64,000 nt of DNA from Hyphomonadaceae bacterium (GCA_024742355.1 JANSYM010000001.1:62001-126000), one strand, 5' to 3'. Positions 37,662 through 46,232 are shown, numbered from the stretch's first letter. A program made the numbers and translations. The notes: generated from the sequence alone by a model not told the origin.

Positions 37662-37669
37662 GAAAATTC
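37662..37669. repeat. Target-site duplication, right copy
   Basis: GAAAATTC immediately follows the right terminal repeat, the same as at 33900–33907. Confidence 0.9.
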
Positions 37670-38578
37670 CGGAAGCTCGTCGAGGAACAAGACACCATGA
37701 TGCGCCAGGGAGATTTCGCCGGGGCGGGCGCGGATACCGCCGCCAACCAGCGCCGCCATCGAGGCCGAATGGTGCGGCGCCCGAAACGGCCGCGCGCGCG
37801 ACAATTGTCCGCGCTCCAGCAAGCCCGCGACGGACTGAATCTGGGAAACCTGCAACAATTCCTTGGCTGACAGCTCCGGCAACAGGCCGGACAAGCGCTT
37901 TGCCAGCATCGATTTTCCGGAGCCGGGCGGCCCGCAGAAGAGCAGGTTGTGACCGCCCGCGGCGGCAATCTCCAACACGCGTTTGGCGCCGTCCTGGCCT
38001 TTGACATCTTTCAGGTCGAGCAGGTCCGGACGCGCCGCCAATTCGCCAGGCGGCGGGCAGGAAAGGGGCGTTCGCCCGGTGAAATGATTGATCAGGCTGA
38101 TCAGATTGGGCGCCGCGAGATTGCCGTCTCCCGCCCAGGCCGCTTCCGGGCCGCAAATCTCGGGGCAGACCAGGCGCAGCCCCATGTCGAGGGCCTGCAT
38201 CGCGGCGGGCAGGACACCAATCGTCTCTCCGAGCTGCCCATCAAGGGACATTTCCCCGATCGCAGCATGCCCATCCAAAGCATCTGGAGATACGATGCCC
38301 ATGACCGCCATAACGCCGAGGGCGATGGGGAGGTCGTAATGGCTGCCTTCCTTGGGCAGGTCCGCGGGCGCGAGATTGACCGTGATGCGCTTTGGCGGCA
38401 ATGCGAGCCCCATGGCGCTGAAGGCGGCGCGCACACGTTCCCGGCTCTCTGCGACCGCCTTGTCCGGGAGACCGACAATCATGAAGACCGGCTGTTTTCC
38501 GCTGGTCATGTGAACCTGCACGTCGACAGGATTGGCGGCGATGCCTTCAAACGCAAATGTCGTTACGCGGGCAACCAT
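37662..38578 (-). pseudogene. comM: ComM, N-terminal part of disrupted gene
   Basis: N-terminal piece of ComM, from ATG 38578 (MVARVTTFAFEGIAANPVDVQ) through the Lon-like ChlI domain (about 20–140) and the beginning of the AAA+ module with Walker A LFCGPPGSGKSM and Walker B HHGVLFLDELPEFSG, where it is broken. If translated the fragment would run ten more residues into the element and stop. It lacks sensor and C-terminal regions needed for hexamer activity. With 33266–33907 it makes a complete, otherwise undamaged gene. Confidence 0.93.
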
Positions 38579-38643
38579 AAGTATTCCTCACTTTCTGCCT
38601 CATGTAACAGAAAGCCTGGAACAAATAAAGAACAATCTAAGCT

Positions 38644-39033
38644 TTAGTCGAGACGAATAACCGGCTCGTCATCGGTTGGTTGTTCTGGTGTCTCTTCAGA
38701 CTCTTCTTCGGAAATACTTGTGCCGATCTCCGGAATATCTGCCAGTCCACTTGAGGCGCCCAGATCGGTGCCGAGATTGAACCCGTCCGTGCTTGCGGTC
38801 GAAGTGTCGCCAAGGTCGAGATTGAATTCTCCGGCAGGCACTGCGTCAACCGTTTCCATTTCGGTGGGCAGACCGAGATTGAAGCCGCTCATGTCGACTT
38901 CGGCTTCCGCCGGTGCTTCCGTTGTGGTTTCGGCTTCCGGTTTTTCAGGCGTATCCTCAGCAGATTGCGAACACGCGGTTCCGGTTATCGCGAGGGCGAA
39001 GATCGATGCGATCGAAAGAGCTTTCATATTCAT
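38644..39033 (-). CDS. Acidic lipoprotein with FNLG-type repeats
   Basis: A predicted 129-aa lipoprotein. The start at ATG 39033 gives MNMKALSIASIFALAITGTAC, a signal peptide with lipobox ITGTAC. The mature part is very rich in Glu, Thr and Asp, has no obvious globular domain, and repeats the motif (G)FNLG(L/T) three times (SGFNLGLP, GEFNLDLG, DGFNLGTDLG). It ends with DDEPVIRLD. No function is known. It is just downstream of gshB on the same strand (23 bp after its stop). Confidence 0.65.
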   Translation of the reverse strand: MNMKALSIASIFALAITGTACSQSAEDTPEKPEAETTTEAPAEAEVDMSGFNLGLPTEMETVDAVPAGEFNLDLGDTSTASTDGFNLGTDLGASSGLADIPEIGTSISEEESEETPEQPTDDEPVIRLD

Positions 39034-39055
39034 GGCTCCAATTTTGGCCGTCAGG

Positions 39056-40006
39056 CTAGGTGTTGGCAAGTTTATCTTGCACCACTTTCCAAAACATTGC
39101 CGCTGGATCGCGTCCTGTAAAGTCTCGAACCTGCTGCACGCCGGTCGGCGAGGTATTGTTGACCTCGGTCAGGCGCCCACCAATCACATCAATGCCGACG
39201 AGAACCTGCCCGCGGGCCTTTAAATGCGGGCCTATCGCGGCGCAAATGGCGAGATCGGCCTCGCTGAGATCGCTGGGTTCCGCCGTTCCGCCAACAGCGA
39301 GATTTGATCGCGCGTGCCCCTTCAAAGGCACGCGGTTGAAGCCGCCAACGACCTCGCCATCAATCAAAATGATTCGTTTGTCGCCTTCGGCCACCGCCGG
39401 CAAAAACGCCTGAACAATCAAAGGCTCACGCGTCCGCCCGAGGAACAGATCAATGAGGGCGCCAAAATTGCTGTCCTCAGGCTTGACCCGAAACACGTCA
39501 CCACCGCCAAAGCCGTAGAGCGGCTTGATGATCACATCCTTGTGCGTGTCGCGGAACGCGGCCATCTCGGCCTTATCGCGTGTGATCAGCGTCGGCGGCA
39601 TGAAGTCCGGTACCAGCAGCGGGTAGAGTTTCTCGGGACCAGAGCGCACATGTTCGGGATCGTTCAGGACCAGTGTGTCGGGTTTGAGCAGTTCGAGGAT
39701 GTGACAGGCAGTAATATAGGCCATGTCGAAAGGCGGATCCTGACGCATCAGAACAACATCGACATCATCGCGCAGGTCGAGCGTGATGCGGTCCTTGAAG
39801 CTTGCCGGGTTCCCTTGCACCCGCTGCACGGTCATGGGGCGCGCATGGGCCGTGATCCGGCCTTCCCGATAGGACAGGTCCTGAGGTTGATACTCGAACA
39901 GCTCGGCGCCAATCTTCTGCGCCGCTTCGGCCAGAGCGAACGTGGTGTGGGAGTCCACGTTGGCGGTTTCCAGGGGATCAGTTTGGATGGCAACGCGCAA
40001 GCTCAT
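39056..40006 (-). CDS. gshB: Glutathione synthase
   Basis: ATP-grasp enzyme of 316 aa that joins gamma-glutamylcysteine and glycine to give glutathione. Typical stretches are the N-terminal VAIQTDPLETANVDSHTTFAL, MRQDPPFDMAYITA, LVLNDPEHVRSGPEKLYP, the ATP-grasp part VIIKPLYGFGGGDVFRV, and the C-terminal NTSPTGVQQVRDFTGRDPA with metal-binding residues (DVIGGRLTEVNNTSPTG). The length is usual. It lies beside the yraLMNP-like cluster, a common arrangement in Proteobacteria. Confidence 0.96.
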   Translation of the reverse strand: MSLRVAIQTDPLETANVDSHTTFALAEAAQKIGAELFEYQPQDLSYREGRITAHARPMTVQRVQGNPASFKDRITLDLRDDVDVVLMRQDPPFDMAYITACHILELLKPDTLVLNDPEHVRSGPEKLYPLLVPDFMPPTLITRDKAEMAAFRDTHKDVIIKPLYGFGGGDVFRVKPEDSNFGALIDLFLGRTREPLIVQAFLPAVAEGDKRIILIDGEVVGGFNRVPLKGHARSNLAVGGTAEPSDLSEADLAICAAIGPHLKARGQVLVGIDVIGGRLTEVNNTSPTGVQQVRDFTGRDPAAMFWKVVQDKLANT

Positions 40007-40080
40007 GGCGGCTCCTCATATTCGCAGACGCCTATATGAGGTGGCTCGCCGAGAATGCAAAGCGAACTTGCGGAATTGGA

Positions 40081-40731
40081 TTAACTGCCGGGGCCGCCGA
40101 GCAGTTCGCCAGTCTCTGCCTCGACGGGCTGGGCCGGCGTGTAAGGCACGATTTCGCCGCGCTCATTGCGCAAGCGAACATAAGAGACAACCTGGTTGAC
40201 GCCGCCAACCTTGCTGGCTTCCTCGGCTGCGGCTTCCAGCTCTTTGGCGGAGCGGGCCACGCCGAGCAGATAGACCGTCCCGCCGTAGGTCTCGACATTG
40301 AAATTGTTCGCCTGAACCGTAGACGATCCGAGCAGGCGGGCCCGTACTCGCGTGGAGATCAACTCATCCGAAGCGTTAGCGAAGAACCCGCCAGGGGCTT
40401 CGACACGGATTTCATTGGCGACATCATCGGCGCGGCGTACCGACCAGGCGAGGCTTTCCGCCTTCAGCCGCAATTCAGGCGTCCAGACCCGGCCAGACAG
40501 CAGCACGACACCTGCAGCGACTTCCACGTCGACTTCTGACAGGCCGCCATTGGCGAGCAATTTGGACTTGATCTCGTTCGAGACAGCCGCGTCATCAAGC
40601 GCCTCGCCGAAGGATCGTTCCTGGGTGGCGGTCACCGCTGTGGCGCCGGCGGCCCCAACGATAGCAGTGGCACATCCGCTCAGGGCGGGAAGCAGGGCGA
40701 TCAGGCTGAGGCTGGCAACGAGACGGGACAT
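40081..40731 (-). CDS. BON-domain lipoprotein (YraP/DolP-like)
   Basis: A 216-aa envelope lipoprotein with two BON domains. ATG 40731 gives MSRLVASLSLIALLPALSGC, a lipoprotein signal with lipobox LSGC. The first BON domain contains DDAAVSNEIKSKLLANGGLSEVDVEVAAGVVLLSGRV and the second TRVRARLLGSSTVQANNFNVETYGGTVYLLG (as positions about 40–105 and 110–190). BON lipoproteins such as DolP support outer-membrane integrity. It follows YraN on the same strand, as in the yraLMNP cluster of enterobacteria. Confidence 0.88.
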   Translation of the reverse strand: MSRLVASLSLIALLPALSGCATAIVGAAGATAVTATQERSFGEALDDAAVSNEIKSKLLANGGLSEVDVEVAAGVVLLSGRVWTPELRLKAESLAWSVRRADDVANEIRVEAPGGFFANASDELISTRVRARLLGSSTVQANNFNVETYGGTVYLLGVARSAKELEAAAEEASKVGGVNQVVSYVRLRNERGEIVPYTPAQPVEAETGELLGGPGS

Positions 40732-40799
40732 AAAGCGGTTCCTCAAAGAATTTACTGCGGGCGATTTAGACCACGGATTGGGCGATATTGCGGCATCAA

Positions 40800-41162
40800 T
40801 CAAGGGCGCCAAAAGTCCTTGTGATGTTTTGGCAGGTGCCACGGCGTGATCGCGACCAGGTCATAGCGCCAATCGAGTGCGTCGTAGCGCGGATCGCGGC
40901 TGGCCCAATGGTCGGCGGCGCGCGAAATCCGCTGCCACGCGGTGAACGGTACCGCCTCCAGCGCCTGATCCAGCGTCTTTCGCTGTTTGACCTCGACAAA
41001 GGCCAGAACCGAAGCGCGGCGCGCGATCAGGTCGATTTCTCCCATGGGAAGTTTCACCCGGCGGGCGAGGATCGTGTAACCCTTCGCCTGCAGCCAGAGG
41101 GCGGCATAGCGCTCAGCCCAGCGACCGCGCCGTTCGGCCTCTCTGCGCGCGCGGCTAGCCAT
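40800..41162 (-). CDS. YraN/UPF0102 family endonuclease-like protein
   Basis: A 120-aa protein with the UPF0102 (YraN) nuclease-fold pattern: GRWAERYAALWLQAKGYTIL, MGEIDLIARR and LAFVEVKQRKTLDQALEAV, i.e. the E…D…ExK set of restriction-endonuclease-like enzymes, although catalysis has not generally been shown. ATG 41162 overlaps the rsmI stop by eight bases (ATGGCTAG), so the two are translationally coupled. Confidence 0.9.
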   Translation of the reverse strand: MASRARREAERRGRWAERYAALWLQAKGYTILARRVKLPMGEIDLIARRASVLAFVEVKQRKTLDQALEAVPFTAWQRISRAADHWASRDPRYDALDWRYDLVAITPWHLPKHHKDFWRP

Positions 41163-42081
41163 CTTTGAGGGCGAGTGCGCGCTGATAAACGTCCCGTTTT
41201 GGTAATCCCAATTGTGCAGCAATCTCGGCCGCGGCCTGTTTGACCGACCGCGATTGCAGCGCGCTGCGAAGCGCTGCGTCGAGGGTTTCTTCGGTCACCG
41301 GCTGCTCCAGCGGCGGTCCGACCAGAAGCACGATTTCTCCCTTGGGCGGTCCGGCCTCAGCATAATGTGCGGCCAGCGACCCAAGCGTGCCGCGCCGCGT
41401 TTCCTCGAACAGTTTTGTCAGTTCCCGGCTGACGGCAGCTTCGCGGTCAGCGCCGAAGGTCTCAGACAGGTCGGCAAGGCAATCCGCAAGACGAGGGCCG
41501 GACTCGTAGAACACCAGCGTCGACGGCACGCCGCCGAGCTCCGCGGCAGCGCGTTTTCGCGCGCCGGTCTTGGCGGGCAGAAATCCGCAAAACATGAAGC
41601 GATCGCTCGGCAGGCCGCTGGCCACCAGTCCGGCCAGCAAGGCCGAAGCGCCCGGGATCGGAAACACGCGGTGCCCCGCATCCAGGGCTTCGCGAGAGAG
41701 TTTCCAGCCGGGATCAGACACGAGCGGCGTTCCTGCATCACTGATCAAGGCGATGGCCGCGCCTTCGCTCAGCCTGTCCAGAATCTCGGGTCGGCGCTTT
41801 GCCCCATTATGGTCATGGTAGGGGCTGAGTTTCGCACGAATGCCATGGGCATCTAACAATCGTCTGGCGACGCGCGTGTCTTCGGCGAGCACTTCATCCA
41901 CGGCCTGCAGCGTCTCGAGCGCCCGCAGGGTGATGTCGCGCAAATTCCCGATCGGGGTTGCGACGATGTAAAGACCGGACTCAAGCGGTTGCGCCGCGTC
42001 GGTCCCGGACTTAGGCTCGCCAGCGAAGCGACTCACGTCGCCGCCATCTGGTGCAGTGGAAGAGGGATACTTTGATGACAT
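41155..42081 (-). CDS. rsmI: 16S rRNA (cytidine-2'-O)-methyltransferase RsmI
   Basis: Methylates the ribose of C1402 in 16S rRNA. The protein has the tetrapyrrole-methylase-type sequence GLYIVATPIGNLRDITLRALETL, AEDTRVARRLL, YHDHNGAKRRPEIL, ISDAGTPLVSDPG and FPIPGASALLAGL, all diagnostic. The start is uncertain: ATG 42081 lies within the start region of the divergent lipoprotein gene; GTG 42036 would leave a small intergenic gap. It is upstream of yraN on the same strand. Confidence 0.93.
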   Translation of the reverse strand: MSSKYPSSTAPDGGDVSRFAGEPKSGTDAAQPLESGLYIVATPIGNLRDITLRALETLQAVDEVLAEDTRVARRLLDAHGIRAKLSPYHDHNGAKRRPEILDRLSEGAAIALISDAGTPLVSDPGWKLSREALDAGHRVFPIPGASALLAGLVASGLPSDRFMFCGFLPAKTGARKRAAAELGGVPSTLVFYESGPRLADCLADLSETFGADREAAVSRELTKLFEETRRGTLGSLAAHYAEAGPPKGEIVLLVGPPLEQPVTEETLDAALRSALQSRSVKQAAAEIAAQLGLPKRDVYQRALALKDG

Positions 42082-43433
42082 CACCGGCAACATCGCGCGT
42101 CCGCAGGCCCCTGCCAATCCTGTTTTTTTCCGCGTTCCTGGCACTCGCTGGGTGTGCAACCCAGGCGCCGGGTCCTGTGGGGCCTATCTCGACGGGTAAT
42201 CCGCGCGTTGATCCCGTGCCGGGCGGCGAAGCGACAAATCCTGATGGCAGCCCGGTCGATGAAGAGAATATGGGCGAGATCGACGTACCGCAGGGCCCGT
42301 TCACGCCGCCGCATATGGAAGGCCGCGAGATTATCCGTGCTGGTGTGTTGCTGCCATTCACGCATCCCAATCCGCGCGTGCGCCAGCAAGCTGAGGGCAT
42401 GCTCGCCGGAATTGAACTCGCGCTGTTCGATTATGGCAATGAGAACATCGTCCTGCTGCCGAAAGATACAGGTGGTTCACAAAGCCAGGCGGCGACGGCA
42501 GCCGGCGATCTCGCTGAACAAGGCGTGGATGTCGTGCTCGGGCCTTTGTTCGGCGCGAATGTCCAGCTGGTGCGCGAGGCGCTGACGCCTGAGCCTGATA
42601 CCGGCTTCTTCGGAATTGGCGCGGCTGAGCCTGAACAAGGCAAGCCCGTCATCGCCTTCTCAAATGACAAGTCTGTCGCGAGCTATGGCGCCTGGCTGGC
42701 CTCGATCGCGCCAGAGGAAGAGGTTGCCGCGATTGTCGAATATGCAGCGCTGCGCGGCTATGATCAGTTCGCATTCTTCGGGCCGCAGAGCAGTCTCGGC
42801 ACGCGGATCGAGGCCGCGATGCAGGAATCGGTCATCCTCAATGGCGGTTTCATGCTGGCGTCGAGCTTCTATGCGCCATCGACGGCAAATCCGGATGCCG
42901 AAGCGGAGTATTTCGCTCAAACGGTCGCGAGCGCGGTTGAGTCAGGCGCACGTGTTGCTGTCCTCGTGCCGGAGCGCGGCAATCGCTTGCGCCGGATCGC
43001 GCCGCTTCTCGCCTATTACGGCGTCGACACGCGTCAGGTGAAGATGCTTGGCACGGGCGGCTGGAATGACGAAGCCGTGTGGCGCGAACCAAGCCTGCGC
43101 GGGGCCTGGTTCCCGACCGCGCCGGCAACCGACATTGCGGATTTCGAGCAGAGCTTTGCGCGCTTGTATGGCACCAAACCGAGTTCGCTTGCCGCAGTGG
43201 CCTATGATGCAGCGGCTCTGGTCGTTGCCCTTTCCCAGGATGGCGCTCTGGAAACCGAAGAACTGATCAATCGCGACGGTTTTCTCGGCGTCAATGGCCT
43301 GTTCCGGTTCCGCACCGATGGCTCCGCCGAGCGGTCGCTGGCGATCATGGAAATTGATCCGACCGCCAGTGATGGCAGCGGCGTCCGTGAGATCCTGCCC
43401 GTATCGCCGAGCTTCGATGAGACGATTGGCTAG
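42075..43433 (+). CDS. LpoA/YraM-like penicillin-binding-protein activator lipoprotein
   Basis: A 452-aa outer-membrane lipoprotein with a periplasmic-binding-protein fold, similar to the C-terminal module of LpoA (YraM). The signal LPILFFSAFLALAGC ends in a lipobox. Typical features are AGVLLPFTHPNPRVRQQAEGMLAGIELALFDYG, LPKDTGGSQSQAATAAGDLAEQGVDVVLGPLFG and VAYDAAALVVAL, as in leucine-binding-type domains. In gammaproteobacteria LpoA activates PBP1A; here function is inferred from the gene neighbourhood with rsmI, yraN and BON genes. ATG 42075 follows GAGGG. The stop shares CTAG with the convergent yhhN-like gene. Confidence 0.87.
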   Translation: MTSPATSRVRRPLPILFFSAFLALAGCATQAPGPVGPISTGNPRVDPVPGGEATNPDGSPVDEENMGEIDVPQGPFTPPHMEGREIIRAGVLLPFTHPNPRVRQQAEGMLAGIELALFDYGNENIVLLPKDTGGSQSQAATAAGDLAEQGVDVVLGPLFGANVQLVREALTPEPDTGFFGIGAAEPEQGKPVIAFSNDKSVASYGAWLASIAPEEEVAAIVEYAALRGYDQFAFFGPQSSLGTRIEAAMQESVILNGGFMLASSFYAPSTANPDAEAEYFAQTVASAVESGARVAVLVPERGNRLRRIAPLLAYYGVDTRQVKMLGTGGWNDEAVWREPSLRGAWFPTAPATDIADFEQSFARLYGTKPSSLAAVAYDAAALVVALSQDGALETEELINRDGFLGVNGLFRFRTDGSAERSLAIMEIDPTASDGSGVREILPVSPSFDETIG

Positions 43434-44071
43434 GCGATCGCGTGCACGAACGCCCAGGCAATCGCCGCCTGGCCGCCATAATACAAAAACCACACGGCGC
43501 GTGCGGCGACGGGCTTGATCGGTGCGTCTGGCTTCAGGCGGAAGAGTTCGATCGAGAGGATTGTATCTGACGCGGCGAAGGCGACCGCGCCGACCGCCGC
43601 GAGCCAGAGCGTTGGCTCCAGACGCAAGGCTGCGTTCACCATGAGCAGGATGATGATCGTATAGGCGGCCACCGGCAGCCGCATGGCTTTCTCAATCCAG
43701 GGCATCATCGAGCGAAGGAACAGGGCGCCGCCAATCGTAATCACGACCTGAAACGTCAGAACGAAGAGCTCTCTTGTCTCGCTCGTATGCTCCCAGAACA
43801 ATGGAATGTAGGCCGCATGGGCGATGAAGAAGGCGGCCATGCCGGGGAGCAGGAATTTCTCTTCGCTGGCGCCCAGAAAGCCATCGCCGAGCGTGCTGAA
43901 CGCGAGGGCGGCGACGACCAGCATGGGCGCGCCGGCCATATAGGCCCAAAGCGTGAGCAGGGCGGTGGCGGCGACTTTCAACACGACGCGGAGGATCGAA
44001 GGCGCTGAATTGCAGAAGAACAGGCCATAAAGCAGGGCGCTCAGGCCCGAAGCAACAAGAATGTAGATCAT
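43430..44071 (-). CDS. YhhN family membrane protein (lysoplasmalogenase-like)
   Basis: A 213-aa membrane protein with about seven to eight hydrophobic segments. Conserved YhhN/TMEM86 motifs are STLGDGFLG (aspartate in helix), FFIAHAAYI, FAASDTILSIELF and the final VWFLYYGGQAAIAW. The family includes vertebrate TMEM86B lysoplasmalogenase; bacterial members are mostly uncharacterised. The small gap to YkvA (four bases) suggests co-transcription with it. Confidence 0.88.
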   Translation of the reverse strand: MIYILVASGLSALLYGLFFCNSAPSILRVVLKVAATALLTLWAYMAGAPMLVVAALAFSTLGDGFLGASEEKFLLPGMAAFFIAHAAYIPLFWEHTSETRELFVLTFQVVITIGGALFLRSMMPWIEKAMRLPVAAYTIIILLMVNAALRLEPTLWLAAVGAVAFAASDTILSIELFRLKPDAPIKPVAARAVWFLYYGGQAAIAWAFVHAIA

Positions 44072-44074
44072 GGC

Positions 44075-44473
44075 CTAAGCTGTAGGGCGCTCGGGCAATC
44101 CTAACAAGCGGCGCGCGGCGGCGCGGTGGGGTTCGCGAATATGGGCGCCGACAATGCCGAGCGCGGTGGCCAGGACCGTGGCGTCATCGGTGAAGCCTAA
44201 TCCGGTGAGGACATCGGGGATGGCATCGACCGGCAGGACGAAATATCCAAGCGCTGCAAACAGCACCATTTTGACCTTGGTCGGCGTTTCCGGGTCCAGC
44301 GCGCAATAATAGGCCGAGGCCAGATCATCCGCGAACGGGATGCGGCCGGCGACCCGCAGCAGCTTCGGCAATAGCTTGCGCCGCGTCCGTCGCTGCTGAC
44401 GTTCGGTCTGGATCGGCAGCTGGGTTGGGATGCTGTCGCCATTTTCTATGATGATTTCCGTGGGGTCAGACAT
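44075..44473 (-). CDS. YkvA family (DUF1232) protein
   Basis: A 132-aa protein with the DUF1232 motif: PFADDLASAYYCALDPETP followed by VLFAALGYFVLPVDAIPDVLTGLGFTDDATVLATAL (about residues 60–115), a short membrane-associated helical hairpin. An N-terminal basic segment precedes it. The family is common, with no agreed function. ATG 44473 lies 60 bp before the divergent SDR gene. Confidence 0.88.
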   Translation of the reverse strand: MSDPTEIIIENGDSIPTQLPIQTERQQRRTRRKLLPKLLRVAGRIPFADDLASAYYCALDPETPTKVKMVLFAALGYFVLPVDAIPDVLTGLGFTDDATVLATALGIVGAHIREPHRAAARRLLGLPERPTA

Positions 44474-44532
44474 TGGCCGCGCGCTCACTTCCTTCTACAT
44501 CGCCTCCAAGCCTAGATATTGGAGGAACTTCC

Positions 44533-45312
44533 ATGGAACTCAACTCAAACATTTCAGCCGTCATCACCGGCGGTGCGTCTGGCCTCGGCGCGGCAACAGC
44601 GCGGCTCTTGTCCAGCCACGGCGTCAAATGCGCGCTTTTCGACCTAAACGAGGAAAAAGGCGAAGCCGTGGCGAGCGAAATTGGCGGTGTTTTCTGCAAC
44701 GTTAATGTCACCTCTGACGGGAGCGTCGATGCCGGCTTTGCCAAGTCACGTGCGGCGATTGGCCAGGAGCGGATCCTTATCAATTGCGCCGGTACGGGAA
44801 ACGCCATCAAGACCGCCAGCCGCAACAAGGAAACCGGCGAGATTACGCACTTTCCGCTCGATAAGTTCGACCTGATCATCCAGATCAACCTGGTCGGCAC
44901 GTTCCGCTGCATTGCCAAGTCTGCCGCCGGCATGATGTCGCTCGATCCGATTGAAGGTGAGCGCGGCGCGATTGTGAACACCGCTTCTGTCGCGGCAGAA
45001 GACGGCCAGATTGGCCAGGCGTCGTATTCTGCGTCCAAAGGCGGCGTGGTTGGCATGACCTTGCCGATTGCCCGCGACCTGTCGCGCGAACTGATCCGTG
45101 TGAACACGATCCTGCCAGGCATTTTCGACACGCCGCTGCTGGCGGGTGCGCCGGAAAAAGTCCGCCAGGCGCTTGGTGCCCAGGTGCCGAACCCGGCCCG
45201 CCTCGGCAATCCGGACGAGTATGCCTCTCTGGCGGTTGAAATGTGCAAGAATGGCTATTTCAACGGCGAAGACGTGCGCCTGGACGGGGCCATCCGCATG
45301 GCGCCGCGTTAA
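44533..45312 (+). CDS. SDR, 3-hydroxyacyl-CoA dehydrogenase type 2-like
   Basis: A 259-aa short-chain dehydrogenase closely resembling the HSD17B10/3-hydroxy-2-methylbutyryl-CoA dehydrogenase group. Motifs are ITGGASGLGAATARLL, INCAGTGNAIKT, NTASVAAEDGQIGQASYSASKGGV with catalytic Ser/Tyr/Lys, and the C-terminus DEYASLAVEMCKNGYFNGEDVRLDGAIRM. GGAGGA lies before ATG 44533. A role in branched-chain or fatty-acyl-CoA oxidation is inferred. It ends in a strong terminator. Confidence 0.93.
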   Translation: MELNSNISAVITGGASGLGAATARLLSSHGVKCALFDLNEEKGEAVASEIGGVFCNVNVTSDGSVDAGFAKSRAAIGQERILINCAGTGNAIKTASRNKETGEITHFPLDKFDLIIQINLVGTFRCIAKSAAGMMSLDPIEGERGAIVNTASVAAEDGQIGQASYSASKGGVVGMTLPIARDLSRELIRVNTILPGIFDTPLLAGAPEKVRQALGAQVPNPARLGNPDEYASLAVEMCKNGYFNGEDVRLDGAIRMAPR

Positions 45313-45339
45313 GGCCAGAACCCAAGCCCTTAAACGGTT

Positions 45340-45365
45340 AAAGCCCGCCAGAACTGGCGGGCTTT
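45340..45365 (+). terminator. Rho-independent terminator after the SDR gene
   Basis: A perfect 12-bp inverted repeat (45340–45351 and 45354–45365) around a two-base turn, ending in TTT, lies 27 bp after the SDR stop. It may also serve the convergent lipoprotein gene. Confidence 0.85.
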
Positions 45366-45413
45366 ATCCACTCTACGCGTGTACTCTACAAACTCTACGC
45401 GTCCGGCTTTTTC

Positions 45414-46013
45414 CTACACCTCAGGGCGTACAATCCGGCCGGACAGGTTCATGAGTACCTCGTCAGCGTTAAAATATGATGGATCATCGGGTTTTTCACC
45501 TTTGCCCATCATGATTTCCGATGTCGCTTCATAGCGGACAATCTCGCGATAATCGAAGGCAGGGCCCCAGAATGGGTCATGATAGCCGAACGGGCCGTGG
45601 AATCCGCGAATGCCAGCCCGGCGCGCATACCAGCTGCGTGGATAGCCACGCAAAAGACCACGGCGGCCATAGAATCGGTAGTCGCAATAGAAATTCGAAT
45701 AAAACGGATCGTACGCACCATAACCGGTGGCGACGACGCGGCGGTTTTCGTCGGTCTCGCGCTGAATCACGCGAAAATAGTCATAGCCTTCGAGGTCCGT
45801 CAGCTCAGCGGCGCGATAGAGCAGATAGGTCTCCACCGTCTTGCGATCGGTGAGGCTGTTACCGGCAAAACTGATTTGCCAGCGATTGGTCTCAATTTGT
45901 TGATTGGCATAGCCTTTCTGGCCATCCAGTGCCGCCTGATACGGCGTAGCGGTTGCGCAGGCCCCAAGAAAGGCAAGCGCAGCGAGTGCGGTTGAAATAC
46001 GCAGTCGGGACAT
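45414..46013 (-). CDS. CC0125/CC1285-type lipoprotein
   Basis: A 199-aa lipoprotein. MSRLRISTALAALAFLGAC is a signal with lipobox LGAC. The mature protein has the family stretch QQIETNRWQISFAGNSLTDRKTVETYLLYRAAELTDLEGYDYFRV (residues about 37–82), a Tyr/Gly/Arg-rich middle (YDPFYSNFYCDYRFYGRRG) and a conserved C-terminal domain ending NADEVLMNLSGRIVRPEV. The name comes from Caulobacter proteins; function is unknown. The upstream region is AT-richer and holds no other gene. Confidence 0.82.
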   Translation of the reverse strand: MSRLRISTALAALAFLGACATATPYQAALDGQKGYANQQIETNRWQISFAGNSLTDRKTVETYLLYRAAELTDLEGYDYFRVIQRETDENRRVVATGYGAYDPFYSNFYCDYRFYGRRGLLRGYPRSWYARRAGIRGFHGPFGYHDPFWGPAFDYREIVRYEATSEIMMGKGEKPDDPSYFNADEVLMNLSGRIVRPEV

Positions 46014-46191
46014 GATCAGAATACCTCCTGAACTCAGCATTCACACCTGATTAACATATGCAAGCTGAACGCCAGTTTAATCGCTTTTATGTGACCAAGG
46101 TCACAGTCATGTCATGGATTATACGCTTTATTTGGCTTGTGGGGGAGCGCGTGTGGAGGCCTATAGCCACAGCACGTGCTGGCAACTGACA

Positions 46192-46232
46192 AAACCGGGG
46201 AGCTATTCGGCTTAGCTCCCCGGTTTCTTTTT
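46192..46232. terminator. Bidirectional terminator downstream of the MscS-like gene
   Basis: A 12-bp perfect stem (AAACCGGGGAGC at 46192–46203, GCTCCCCGGTTT at 46215–46226) with an 11-base loop. On the plus strand it is followed by CTTTTT and on the minus strand by TTTTG; it lies about 31 bp after the stop of the minus-strand MscS gene, its likely user. No plus-strand gene precedes it. Confidence 0.8.

Noticed and set aside
45366..45413. Two copies of ACTCTACGCGT after the SDR terminator
   Set aside because: Short, only two copies, and no sign of an insertion or array; considered incidental.
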